A DNA stretch of 15,084 nucleotides from GCA-2746795 sp964643965 (GTDB lineage: Bacteria > Chloroflexota > Anaerolineae > Promineifilales > Promineifilaceae). Every line of letters begins with the position of its first letter. Within the stretch, counting starts at the first letter, position 1. This document shows positions 6,393-14,918 of this stretch, one piece after another. The notes under the pieces are model-generated. The model saw nothing but the letters and a program-made list of their open reading frames with translations, did no database searches and was not told the origin of the DNA. The stretch covers positions 1 through 15,084 of the forward strand of contig CAZXVH010000120.1 in assembly GCA_964643965.1 (NCBI GenBank), given 5' to 3'. The translations under genes and the position numbers were made by a program.

Positions 6393-8498
6393 TTATTCTT
6401 TCTTCACCCGACTGACTAAAACCGTCTCTGGCACCAACTGAATTTGAATGCCTTCCGGCGCGACGACTTGGGGCGTCATCTCCTGCTTGTCTTGTCGCCA
6501 GATAGAGGCATCCAGGGTCACTTGTACCAATTCCGGATTGGCCTCGATTTCGCGCAGCAGGGGCAGGGGGCCGCTGAGCAGCAGGTCTATGTCTTCAGGT
6601 GAGCGGCGCAATTCCAGATTCTCGCGTACATTGAGCAGCCTGACCGGACGGGTGACGAGTAGATCGCCGGTGCGGGGCATGATCTCCACCATAACATTGA
6701 CCAGGCTCACCGGGCTGCCGTTTTGATCCACGGCAAAGATGCCTTCAGGCAAATCTAAAGGCGTTTCGATGCTCAAATTGCCGGCCGCCTGGCTGATGTC
6801 TACGGGCAGGGTATTGATGAAACCGCCTATTTCCGCCAGCGTTTCAGGGCTGCCGCGCAGGGTGACGGTGTTGGGGGCGGCGCGGAGGTTGCTGAGCCAG
6901 TAGCCGTCGGGCAAGACTCCTTCGGTGGTGGCGCGGACGCCCACTTCACGAGCGTTTTGCTTGCGGGAGATGATTTGGGTGATTTCGACTTCGTTAGGCT
7001 CCACTGTGACCCCTTTCACTTCTTTGCCGGTTTCATCCAGGGGGCGTAACGGCCGTCTCTCTTGAATAGTGGCGCTGGCATTCTCTAAGTTGAGGGTGGC
7101 GCGTACCTCAAATACCTGCTGCACCAAAGGGCCAGGCCCGCTGACCGTCACGCTGGCGGGTGAGGCGACCGCGACGCCACTGGTTTGGTAGGCAGCGGAC
7201 AGCGTGTTGGGGTTTGTGATCTTTACATTTACCGGCAGGGTGATTGATTGAGAGGCTGCTATCTCTATATCAACGACCGGGGGCTGTACATCAATGACTT
7301 CGACAAAAGGGGAACCTGTTCTGATACTCACTCTCGGCTGGTGCAAGCCTTCCCCCAACTCTGCCAGGGAAACGACCGCTTGAAAGCTGTTGTTGTTTAG
7401 CCTTGGTATCAGATTGGCGGTGGTACGCACCGTGACGGACACGTTTTCCGGCAGCGGCGACATGATAGTCATGCCTGGAGGCAGATCTTCAACGCGCAGG
7501 GGGATGTTGTTGAACTGCGGCCGGGCGGTGGGATTCGTTTCTTCGATGACAAAGCTCCATAAAGCCAGCGTGAAAAGGACAGCTACCACCAACCAGGCCA
7601 GGCCGCTGACCCAACTGCGCCAGTTTAAAAGCTGCTCAGTGCTGGGCAGCCAGGAGAGCGCCTGTCGCAGCCATTCGATGCTGGGGTGATGGGCTGCGCC
7701 ATTTTTCTTGCCCAGGTAAAAGTCGTGGATGCGCTGGCGCAGGACGGCGCTATCTATCTTCTGGGCCAGATGGCCGTGATGAGCCAGCGAGATATGGCCC
7801 GTCTCTTCGCTGACGACAATGGTCAGGGAATCGCTGGTTTCGCTGACGCCGACGGCGGCGCGATGGCGAGTGCCCAGGCGTCGTTTGGAGGTGATTTTTT
7901 GGCCGGTGAGGGGCAGCACACAACTGGCGGCTACAACTTGATCCCCCTGAACAATAACGGCGCCATCGTGCAGGGGCGTTTTGTCGAAGAAGATGGTTTG
8001 CAGCAGTTCAGCCGTGACACGGCCGTTTACCGGAATCCCGCTGTCGATGATGGTTTGTAGGGGATCATCCCCTTCCAAGACGATGAGGGCGCCGGTGTGG
8101 CTGGCGGCGAGGTTTTCCACGGCCCGCAGCAGTTGGGGCAGCAAGGTTTCCACTTTGGTCTGGCGCAAGGAACGGCTCAAACCGGCGGTGCGGCCGGCCC
8201 GTTCCAGCCAACGCCGTATTTCCGGCTGTAAAGCAATGGGCATGGCGATGAGGATGATGAGGAAGGTGGCACGCATGATCCAGTCGAAGGTGGGCAGGGG
8301 CAAAAAGAGGGAGCCGATGAGGGTGAGCAGGATGAGCAGCAGCCCCCCGCGCAGCAAGAAGGCGGCTCGACTGCGGCGCAGCGTCAGGATGATGATGAGA
8401 AAAACGGCCGTTACCAAAACAAGGTCCAGCCAGCCCAATGCATCTAAAGATAAGAGGCGAAAACGAATGTCGGCGAGAAAAATTTCTAATGAGTCCAT
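6393..8498 (-). CDS. cdaA: Diadenylate cyclase (CdaA type) fused to YbbR/CdaR repeats
   Basis: A membrane enzyme making c-di-AMP from two ATP. Three N-terminal membrane segments (about 21-40, 46-66, 73-91) precede the DAC domain (about 114-265), with both signature motifs intact: DGA at 178-180 in PLHDGAVIV and RHR at 211-213 in LGTRHRAAVG, followed by VSEETGHIS. A fourth membrane segment (about 296-316) leads to four YbbR-like repeats (roughly 330-412, 417-508, 515-607, 612-697), which would face outward. In Firmicutes CdaA and its regulator CdaR are separate adjacent genes; here both are one 701-residue chain, with CdaR's own membrane anchor as the joint. The frame extends to a TTG at 8507; ATG 8498 is preferred, although no strong ribosome site is seen. 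It is the last gene of the leftward operon, 56 bp after the propeller-ATPase gene. Confidence 0.9.
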   Translation of the reverse strand: MDSLEIFLADIRFRLLSLDALGWLDLVLVTAVFLIIILTLRRSRAAFLLRGGLLLILLTLIGSLFLPLPTFDWIMRATFLIILIAMPIALQPEIRRWLERAGRTAGLSRSLRQTKVETLLPQLLRAVENLAASHTGALIVLEGDDPLQTIIDSGIPVNGRVTAELLQTIFFDKTPLHDGAVIVQGDQVVAASCVLPLTGQKITSKRRLGTRHRAAVGVSETSDSLTIVVSEETGHISLAHHGHLAQKIDSAVLRQRIHDFYLGKKNGAAHHPSIEWLRQALSWLPSTEQLLNWRSWVSGLAWLVVAVLFTLALWSFVIEETNPTARPQFNNIPLRVEDLPPGMTIMSPLPENVSVTVRTTANLIPRLNNNSFQAVVSLAELGEGLHQPRVSIRTGSPFVEVIDVQPPVVDIEIAASQSITLPVNVKITNPNTLSAAYQTSGVAVASPASVTVSGPGPLVQQVFEVRATLNLENASATIQERRPLRPLDETGKEVKGVTVEPNEVEITQIISRKQNAREVGVRATTEGVLPDGYWLSNLRAAPNTVTLRGSPETLAEIGGFINTLPVDISQAAGNLSIETPLDLPEGIFAVDQNGSPVSLVNVMVEIMPRTGDLLVTRPVRLLNVRENLELRRSPEDIDLLLSGPLPLLREIEANPELVQVTLDASIWRQDKQEMTPQVVAPEGIQIQLVPETVLVSRVKKE

Positions 8499-8554
8499 AG
8501 CAGCCAATAAGCTTACCGGGGTTTTGTCTAAGCGCCTGCACGTTTACCCATCGT

Positions 8555-11500
8555 CTAACCGCCGGAAGATATGCTTACCTGCGCCGGCTCTCCCTCACGC
8601 TCGGCGTGGAGTTTGCTCAGGCTTTTGTATTTTGCCACCCACAAGCCGATTAACCCTGTTTTTAGCTCGTAGAGGGTGGTGACCCCTTCGCTGACTTCGG
8701 CCAGGATTTCTCGCTGCGTCAGGGAGTTGAGGGCGGTGGTGACTTCGCCGGGCTTGAGAGAGACGCCGTAGGTTTCCAGGTATTGCATCAAATCTTCCGG
8801 GTGAAAGATCTTGTCTACTTCCATGAGATGGGAAACGGCCGTTAACATCGCCTTCTCCGCAAATGAGGAGCGCTGCCAGATGTAGGCGAAATGTACCTCG
8901 CCCAGGAGCATCATTTCGTCCAGGGCGGCGTTGACATCGGAGATGGTGAGGTAGGTGCTGTGCTGGGCGTTGGCCCGTTTAACCAGGGTGTAGCACACCA
9001 ATTGTAAGAAATAGGGATGGCCGGCCGTCACCCGTTCGATTTTGTCCAGCGCCAGATCATCATACACCAGGTAGGGGTCTACTGGTTCGCGGATGAGGCG
9101 GGTCATCGCTTCCGGTTCCAGGTAGCCAATTTTTTCGTAGAGGGCGATATTGAACAGCACTGACCAGTAATCGGCGGTCATTTCTTCCAGGCGGCGTGTG
9201 CCCACAAAGATGAAGCTCAAGCCTTCGCTGTGCTGCATCAGGTGGCGCATGTAGGTGAAGAAGGTGGGCGGCAGCAGGCCGTCGCGCACCAGGCTTTCAA
9301 ACGCTTCAAACTCGTCAAAGACGAGCAAAATAGTGGCGTCTGGGGGCAGCAGCGCCCGCACCTGCGGCAGAAAACGGCGCTGAAACAAAACGGTGGGTTC
9401 TTCTTGCCAAACGGCCGTTTCTGGCACATCTATCTCAATCCCCCGGCTGCTCAAGGCGTCGGCGATCTGCCAGGCCAGGTCTGAAAGCAGGGCCGGCATG
9501 CCCCGCGTGACGCCGAGAGATTGGCAGTCGATGTAGACGGGCACGATGTTTTCCGGCACATGCTGCTGCAAGCGCAGCAAGATGGAGGTCTTGCCGGTGC
9601 GCCGTTGGCCGAACAAAATCAACACGTTGCGCTGTGACAGGCGGGCGGCGTTTTCCTCAATGAAGGCGAACAATTCCTCGCGGCCGTAAAAGAGAGTGCT
9701 CTCTTTGCGCAGGGGCGTGCCCGGCAGGTAGGGGTTGGGAATGGGCCGGAACTGGCGGGAAGGGATGAGCAGGTAAACCATGTCGCCAAAGGCGATTTGG
9801 CGGTCTCGTTTGTGGCGGTCGTCGTAGGTGATCGTGAGGGAGAGGCGGAAGCGGTCTGTCACTTTCGGTTCGATGGTGAAGTTGATTTGCCAGGTGCGGC
9901 GCGGGGGCAGGTTGGAGATGATTTTGGGGTCGCTGTGAATGTCGTAGGCGGGATTGGCGTCTAACTGCACCATGATGTTTTCGGCGGGAGAACGGCCGTT
10001 ATTGCTGATTTCCAGCATGACGTCTGTCTGGCCCAGAGGCAGCAGATGCTTTGTTTTTAAGCTGATTTGCAGGTCTGCCTGTCCACGCAGTTCTTCTATT
10101 TCGGCGCTTAACAACCCGGACCAGCGCTGGATAACGGCCGTTCCCAGGGTGTGGTCAATGGTGACGGGATAATGACTCAACTGCGTCCGCTGCAAATTGG
10201 TGAGCAGATTGGCTTCATTGAGATATACCAGCCGGTCATCGGTGCGCTCCACCCGTTCACTGTCCCGTAGATTGGTGAGGATGGGCAGGAATTCGGCGTA
10301 AAGGGGGGATGGTTTGCCCTCGGCTGCCAGCAGCATGAGTAGTTCTGCCAACTGCGGCCGCAGCAGGCTCAGTTCCGTAATTGTGGGCGCATCCAGCATC
10401 AACTGGGTGGTTTTGCTCAACGCCGTCCAACGGGCCAACCCTGTCCAGCGCAGATGGCGTTGGCCCGCTTCTTCCAGGGCATGGATGAGGATAGAGAGGC
10501 CCGCCTGCGGCCGGTCTGCCAATAAAAAGAGACCATCCGCCAGATTGGTGAGGATGAGATCCACCTGCTGCCGCGCTTCATTGGCCAGATTGACAAAGAA
10601 ATCCGGGGCGCCGCTGATCTGGGCGTATTTATCTTCCAGCAAGATGAGGGTGTGCTCTGGCTGCTGGTTGAGCCGTCGGTATAAACGGCCGGCCTGCGCG
10701 GAAGAGGTGCGCGTCTGCCGCCATAACAAGATGACGGCGCTGAGAGCCACCACACCCAGGCCGAGGAATAAAAAGCGGGAAGTGGGTTGGGGCGTAGGTT
10801 GAGGTATCTGTGGTTGGATGGGGGGCGGCGTGATGCTGCCGGTATGAAAGCCATCATCAAAGGTGAAACGGTAGCGGACAGCTTGCTCCGTTTCTGGCAG
10901 GCTCAAGCCTGGCCAAACCGGATTGCCGCTGCCATTGACTACTTTTTTGCCCTGTGACAACCATTTCTGACTGGCCGGATCAAATAAAGCCAGGTCTACG
11001 GTTACGTCATCTTTTTCCGTGTCACGCACCGATATGGTGAAGCTGGCCCGCTCTTGGACCACGTCTATTTGAGGATTGGTGAGCAGTGGCGGCCGGTTTT
11101 CTTTAGCGCGGAAGAGTTGTACCAGGCCGTTGTCGGTTGTCACCAGCAGGTCGACGCTGCGGCTGTCGCGGCTGGCCACCGGATTGAGGGCAAAGACGCT
11201 GCTGACGACGTTGAGACGGCCGGTGGCTGCGCCGGCCTCATCAATAAAGTAGATGGCGCCGTTTTCGTCGCCTACGGCGATGTCGGGCAGGTTGTCTTCA
11301 TCTAAATTACCGTAGAACAGGCTGGTGACGCCGGGCATGTCTGCCATTTCCCACACCGTTTGTACGGCGTCATTTTGCAGGTGCAGGTTGAGCAGGGTAT
11401 CGGCGTCGGTAGCGATGAGGAGGGCGTCTTGCAAGGGCGGTTCGGGGCCGGTGAGATCGGTGAAATGCTGGTAATGCAAACTGGTGAGGGAACGGCCGTT

Positions 11501-13570
11501 TAAGTTTGTGGGTGAATGGGCAGATTGGACATTATCTTCGTCGTACAAAGAGAGATAACCCTGGTCGCTGATGGTGGCTAAGGCGGTTGGCTCGCCGGCG
11601 CTCGCCGGATTGACGAGATAGGCGGTTGTGAAGCGGTTTGGGTTGGCAATGATGATACGGGTCGCCTGTTCTGGTTCGATGGCAAAGATGAGGTTTTCGC
11701 TGACCGCCAGGAGTTGTTGACGCTTGCTTCCCGCTTGCTCCCGTACCAGAATATGCTCGACCGGACCGTCAATTCTTGTCTGGGCCAGGAGAACGCCCTC
11801 TTTGTCATACATAAAAACGTCGCCGCGACTGTTTCCCACAATAATGTGGGCGATCTGATCATTGTTGATATCAGCGACCAGCAGGTTGGTGATGAGGCCG
11901 TCGATGGTTTTTTGCCATAGTTCGTCTCCATTTTCCAGGCGCAGTTCTAAAATGCTTTGTTGTACAGGAGATTCTTGGGCCGGGCTGTCTCTATGGGCGA
12001 TGGCGATGCGGTCCGGTTCTGCCTCGCCTGTAGGCACGGCGACGATGTGGGTGATGGGGCCACCGGGCGCCACAATCCACTGAATAAGTCCTTCTGGGGT
12101 GAGCCGGTGTAAACGGCCGTCTTGCGCCCCGATCAAAATATCATCCACATTGTCCTGGTTGAGGTCAGTCACCAAAACGGCCGTTGGTGGGGCAAAGAGC
12201 GAGGGGTATTCCCATTCCGTGGCCAACTTGCTGGAGCCAATGCCCAAACCTTGCAGTTCCACAGTGGCAAAGCGGGCCAGCAGTAATTCGCTCAACCCAT
12301 CGCCGTTTATATCGACCAATTGAGTCAGACCAGTGGTATCAATCTGGCTCAAGCGCTCTAATACCCGGCCTTCACTGTTGATTAAAAGCACATCGGCCGC
12401 TTCTTCCCGCGGCTGGTTGGGGCGCAGCAACACTGCCAGGAGAGGCTGGTTTTCCGGCGGTATAAAAGAGGAAACGGAGATGCTTTGCACTTCGTAATCG
12501 GCTTCAGGTGCCAATTCTTGCGTCCATAGGCGGCGGCCTTCTTCGTTAAAGGCGACCAATGTACCGACGTTGGCGCCGGCAATTAGCAGGGGGCCGTCTT
12601 CCGTTTCTGCCGCTGCCAGAGCGGTGATTGGTTTGTTGAGGGTGCGCAGCCAGACGCGACTGCTGTCTGGCCCCAACAGGAACAGTTCGCCGCGTGAAGT
12701 GCCCACCGCGATGTGGGTTTTGCCGTTGAAGGGGATGGTGGTCAGCGTAGTCATGCGGCCGGACATGTTGTGTTCCCAAATGAGATTGTTTTGGCTGTCC
12801 AGCAAGATCAATTGGCTGAAGCGGCGCGGATTAAACATGCCCAACAGGATTTCTTCACCCGGAATTTCCGGGATGAAGTCGGCGATTTCCAGGACAGGGT
12901 TGGTGGTGATGACGGGATTGGTGTGGCGCGTGTAGCGCCAGAGCAGGCTGCCTTTTTGATCAAATAATTGCAATTGGCCGCTGTCTAACAGCACCAGGAT
13001 TTCGTCACGGCCGTCCTGGTTGGCGTCGAAGGAGAAGATGGCGTGGGGACGGGCGGTGTACTGCGTCTGCCAGGTTTCAGCAGCGCTGTAGCTCTCTGAG
13101 GTGTAGAGGCCAAGAGGGGGGGTGACGGCCGTTAATGGGATGCGCCACAGCTCATCGCCATAGCTGGTGAGAAAAATCAGCTCGTTTTCCACTCCTAAAA
13201 CAATGCCCTGTCCAGGGGTGACCGCATCCGCCAGGGGCACAATGCCCACCGCTCTCACGGGCGCATCAGATTCCAGGCTCCACTCCCGTTCTCCCTGGGC
13301 GTTTACAAAGGCCACCCGGCCTGATTCATCGACGACGATGAACTCAGAAATGCCGTCTTCGTTGAGGTCTGCCGGTATGATTTGCTGCAAACGGCCGGCA
13401 GCGGCGTACTGCCAGTAGGAGGTGGATTGGCTTTGGGCGTGAGTGGGGGAAACAGTGAACAGTAAACAGTGAACAGTGAACAGGAGGCAGGTGACGGTGA
13501 ACAGTGAACGGCTTATGGTGGATAAGGTACGCAATACGGCAGCCGGATTACGCAGGGGGCGGGGGTTCAT
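8555..13570 (-). CDS. Membrane-anchored propeller-ATPase receptor-like protein
   Basis: A 1671-residue protein of unrecognised name. Residues 1-45 look like a signal peptide (Arg-rich start, LFTV/CLLFTV core, THA-Q cleavage site). Residues about 50-825 carry FG-GAP/VCBS-like calcium-loop motifs: DLNEDGISEF (69), DANQDGRDEI (182), DINGDGLSEL (420), DLNQDNVDDI (469), DINNDQIAHI (567), NLDEDNLPDI (755). A beta domain at about 828-910 and a proline-rich stalk (915-930) precede one membrane span (about 932-950). The inside part has an uncharacterised region, a beta domain (about 1165-1265) and an AAA/STAND-type ATPase: FYGREE, Walker A GQRRTGKTS (1321-1329), Walker B LLVFDEFE (Asp1419-Glu1420), HPYFLQL, then a winged-helix-like tail. 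The start abuts the upstream stop as TAAATG. It probably senses outside signals and switches on ATP binding; the ligand is unknown. Confidence 0.85.
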   Translation of the reverse strand: MNPRPLRNPAAVLRTLSTISRSLFTVTCLLFTVHCLLFTVSPTHAQSQSTSYWQYAAAGRLQQIIPADLNEDGISEFIVVDESGRVAFVNAQGEREWSLESDAPVRAVGIVPLADAVTPGQGIVLGVENELIFLTSYGDELWRIPLTAVTPPLGLYTSESYSAAETWQTQYTARPHAIFSFDANQDGRDEILVLLDSGQLQLFDQKGSLLWRYTRHTNPVITTNPVLEIADFIPEIPGEEILLGMFNPRRFSQLILLDSQNNLIWEHNMSGRMTTLTTIPFNGKTHIAVGTSRGELFLLGPDSSRVWLRTLNKPITALAAAETEDGPLLIAGANVGTLVAFNEEGRRLWTQELAPEADYEVQSISVSSFIPPENQPLLAVLLRPNQPREEAADVLLINSEGRVLERLSQIDTTGLTQLVDINGDGLSELLLARFATVELQGLGIGSSKLATEWEYPSLFAPPTAVLVTDLNQDNVDDILIGAQDGRLHRLTPEGLIQWIVAPGGPITHIVAVPTGEAEPDRIAIAHRDSPAQESPVQQSILELRLENGDELWQKTIDGLITNLLVADINNDQIAHIIVGNSRGDVFMYDKEGVLLAQTRIDGPVEHILVREQAGSKRQQLLAVSENLIFAIEPEQATRIIIANPNRFTTAYLVNPASAGEPTALATISDQGYLSLYDEDNVQSAHSPTNLNGRSLTSLHYQHFTDLTGPEPPLQDALLIATDADTLLNLHLQNDAVQTVWEMADMPGVTSLFYGNLDEDNLPDIAVGDENGAIYFIDEAGAATGRLNVVSSVFALNPVASRDSRSVDLLVTTDNGLVQLFRAKENRPPLLTNPQIDVVQERASFTISVRDTEKDDVTVDLALFDPASQKWLSQGKKVVNGSGNPVWPGLSLPETEQAVRYRFTFDDGFHTGSITPPPIQPQIPQPTPQPTSRFLFLGLGVVALSAVILLWRQTRTSSAQAGRLYRRLNQQPEHTLILLEDKYAQISGAPDFFVNLANEARQQVDLILTNLADGLFLLADRPQAGLSILIHALEEAGQRHLRWTGLARWTALSKTTQLMLDAPTITELSLLRPQLAELLMLLAAEGKPSPLYAEFLPILTNLRDSERVERTDDRLVYLNEANLLTNLQRTQLSHYPVTIDHTLGTAVIQRWSGLLSAEIEELRGQADLQISLKTKHLLPLGQTDVMLEISNNGRSPAENIMVQLDANPAYDIHSDPKIISNLPPRRTWQINFTIEPKVTDRFRLSLTITYDDRHKRDRQIAFGDMVYLLIPSRQFRPIPNPYLPGTPLRKESTLFYGREELFAFIEENAARLSQRNVLILFGQRRTGKTSILLRLQQHVPENIVPVYIDCQSLGVTRGMPALLSDLAWQIADALSSRGIEIDVPETAVWQEEPTVLFQRRFLPQVRALLPPDATILLVFDEFEAFESLVRDGLLPPTFFTYMRHLMQHSEGLSFIFVGTRRLEEMTADYWSVLFNIALYEKIGYLEPEAMTRLIREPVDPYLVYDDLALDKIERVTAGHPYFLQLVCYTLVKRANAQHSTYLTISDVNAALDEMMLLGEVHFAYIWQRSSFAEKAMLTAVSHLMEVDKIFHPEDLMQYLETYGVSLKPGEVTTALNSLTQREILAEVSEGVTTLYELKTGLIGLWVAKYKSLSKLHAEREGEPAQVSISSGG
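13451..13508. repeat. Heptanucleotide tandem repeat (AACAGTG) inside the signal-peptide codons
   Basis: On the plus strand, five consecutive units AACAGTG, AACAGTA, AACAGTG, AACAGTG, AACAGGA, then a diverged stretch and a further AACAGTG-AAC. Read on the minus strand in the 1671-residue gene, it gives a seven-residue period TV-x-CLLF, and this forms the hydrophobic core of the signal peptide. It resembles the short tandemly repeated repeats known in cyanobacteria and other large bacterial genomes. Confidence 0.8.
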
Positions 13571-14878
13571 TTATTCAGGTTTACGCAGGGCGTAGCCGAC
13601 GCTTCGTTCGCTGATGATCCAGTTATCATACGGGGCGATGGCGCGGCGCAGGCGTTTGATGAGGGTTTTGAGCCGGTCGGGATCATCTACCAGCACATCC
13701 CCCCAAACGGCCGTTTCCAGATCGTCGCCGCGTACCACCTGGCCGGCCTGTGCGCAGAGGCGCACTAAAATGTTGAACTGGGAGGTGGTCAGGCTCAGTT
13801 CATCCTGATTGGCCCATACCTGGTGGCGCTGTTGGTCGATGACGAAGGGGCCAGCCTGGATCAATTCGTCTACGGCCTGACGGCGGACAAAGCGCTGCAA
13901 AATCTCACTGGTGTAATGGTAACGGCCGTTCTCCTGGGTGAGCAGACATTGCTGTACCAACATACGCAGGCTGTCGATGGGACCGGCGGCAATCGCCAAC
14001 GCATACTGCTCCTCTGGCGTCAGGTTTTGCCAGAGATAGCCCAGGTGAGAGTCTGCTTCCACTTCGATGGGGTTGTCTAGTTGAATAAACGCGGCGGCGT
14101 CTGTGAATGGTTCTTCTGACGCCGCCTGGTAAGCATGATAACCGGCCAGATGCAAAAAGAAGGGGTGCGGCCCCACCAGGGTCAGCAGATAAGAAACGAG
14201 CGCCTCGCTAAATTGAATATCATTGCCGGCCAGACGGCTGCTGAACAGGGAGCGGCTCTCTTCATCTGAATACAAGCCCAGGGGCAGGGTGACGAAGATA
14301 TTGAAGAAGGGTGAACTGAGTATCTCTTCTTCTGCGGTGATGGCGAATAACGGCCGTTGGCTGGCCGTGAGATAAGCCAACCCGTATTTGGTGGTCAACC
14401 CCCGCAGACGGGCGAAAAAGTAAGGCGTCAGGTATTCGTTGGCCGCCAGCAGCTCAAACTCATCCAACAGCACCACCACCGACGCCTCTTTCTGGCTGAT
14501 TTGGTGCAGCAGCCGATCCAGGGCGCGGTACGTGCCCAGGTCTTGGCTGGATGGCTCCAGGGTCAGCCCCGCTTCTTGCGCCGTTTGTACCAGCCCCAGG
14601 TAGAGCGTTTCATACACTTCTTCCGGAGGCGAGCCACCTAACTCCTGGCAATCTACCAGCAAAAATAGTGAACGGTCTGACGGCAAGCCAGCCGCCTGCC
14701 GCACTTCCGGGCGAGAGAGATGAATGAGTAGGGAGCTTTTGCCAATGCGCCGTGGGCCGATGAGGGAAACGCTTTGTCCGTTACGGAGTAAGCCGATGAT
14801 CTGACTGGTTTCGTTGTGACGGCCGTGAAAATCGGCCGCATTGCGAATAGCGCCGCGATGGTAGAAGGGATTGCTCAT
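13571..14878 (-). CDS. AAA/STAND-type ATPase with C-terminal OmpR-type winged helix
   Basis: A soluble protein of 435 residues, probably an ATP-switched transcription regulator. The N-terminal ATPase shows FHGRHNE (about 17-23), Walker A GPRRIGKSS (41-49), VDCQELG (75-81), Walker B VVLLDEFELL (Asp139-Glu140), TASQRPLF and HPFFLHLAGY (238-247). Residues about 342-432 form a Trans_reg_C winged helix: LSLTTSQFNILVRL, GQVVRGDDLETAVWG, LKTLIKRLRRAI and the wing ERSVGYALR. The ATPase motifs match, block by block, those in the membrane protein encoded next (GxRRxGK[ST]S, DCQxLG, DEFE, HP[FY]FL), so the two are related. The stop is followed at once by the next ATG. ATG 14878 has AGG eight bases upstream; ATG 14884 would suit a leaderless transcript from the promoter at 14891. 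DNA targets are unknown; its own operon is a fair guess. Confidence 0.87.
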   Translation of the reverse strand: MSNPFYHRGAIRNAADFHGRHNETSQIIGLLRNGQSVSLIGPRRIGKSSLLIHLSRPEVRQAAGLPSDRSLFLLVDCQELGGSPPEEVYETLYLGLVQTAQEAGLTLEPSSQDLGTYRALDRLLHQISQKEASVVVLLDEFELLAANEYLTPYFFARLRGLTTKYGLAYLTASQRPLFAITAEEEILSSPFFNIFVTLPLGLYSDEESRSLFSSRLAGNDIQFSEALVSYLLTLVGPHPFFLHLAGYHAYQAASEEPFTDAAAFIQLDNPIEVEADSHLGYLWQNLTPEEQYALAIAAGPIDSLRMLVQQCLLTQENGRYHYTSEILQRFVRRQAVDELIQAGPFVIDQQRHQVWANQDELSLTTSQFNILVRLCAQAGQVVRGDDLETAVWGDVLVDDPDRLKTLIKRLRRAIAPYDNWIISERSVGYALRKPE

Positions 14879-14890
14879 GATCATAACCTA

Positions 14891-14918
14891 ATTGTAGTGT
14901 GAAACGGGAAAGTGGCAA
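14891..14918 (-). promoter_or_regulatory. Candidate promoter of the ATPase-cdaA operon
   Basis: On the minus strand, -35 TTGCCA (14918-14913), a 16-bp spacer and -10 TACAAT (14896-14891), each one base off consensus. Transcription would begin around 14884, at or beside the upstream in-frame ATG, implying an almost leaderless mRNA. The -35 lies inside the first of the AAAGTGGC repeats. Confidence 0.45.

Larger units (their letters stand above)
779..14358. repeat. Highly iterated palindrome AACGGCCGTT, 19 exact copies
   Basis: Exact copies start at 779, 2678, 4177, 4444, 4680, 5081, 5353, 5587, 5861, 8403, 8834, 9410, 9991, 10133, 11491, 12176, 13706, 13921 and 14349. Copies with one base changed include 3263, 4108, 7048, 8018, 12112 and 13124. 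Eighteen of the 19 are inside genes, encoding Thr-Ala-Val (11), Asn-Gly-Arg (4) or Arg-Pro-Leu/Phe (3). None lies in clpP or ctaA, and there is an empty stretch from 5871 to 8402. Spacing is irregular, so this is not an array. Each copy contains CGGCCG. It resembles HIP1 of cyanobacteria in density, but the sequence is different. Confidence 0.9.

Noticed and set aside
7981..8682. A 233-codon plus-strand open frame opposite the diadenylate cyclase
   Set aside because: Its arginine/serine-rich translation is typical of a shadow frame, and the opposite strand has intact DAC motifs.
13451..13508. Heptamer cluster as a CRISPR or origin iteron set
   Set aside because: Units are directly adjacent with no spacers, lie in a coding region and have no nearby dnaA or rep gene.
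779..14358. Reading the repeated decamer as a CRISPR or other array
   Set aside because: Spacing is irregular, from about 140 to over 2500 bases, and the copies are embedded in genes.
14895..14900. A TAGTGT half-site in the ATPase-operon promoter as a fourth operator
   Set aside because: No ACAC half-site follows at seven bases; a single hexamer is expected by chance.
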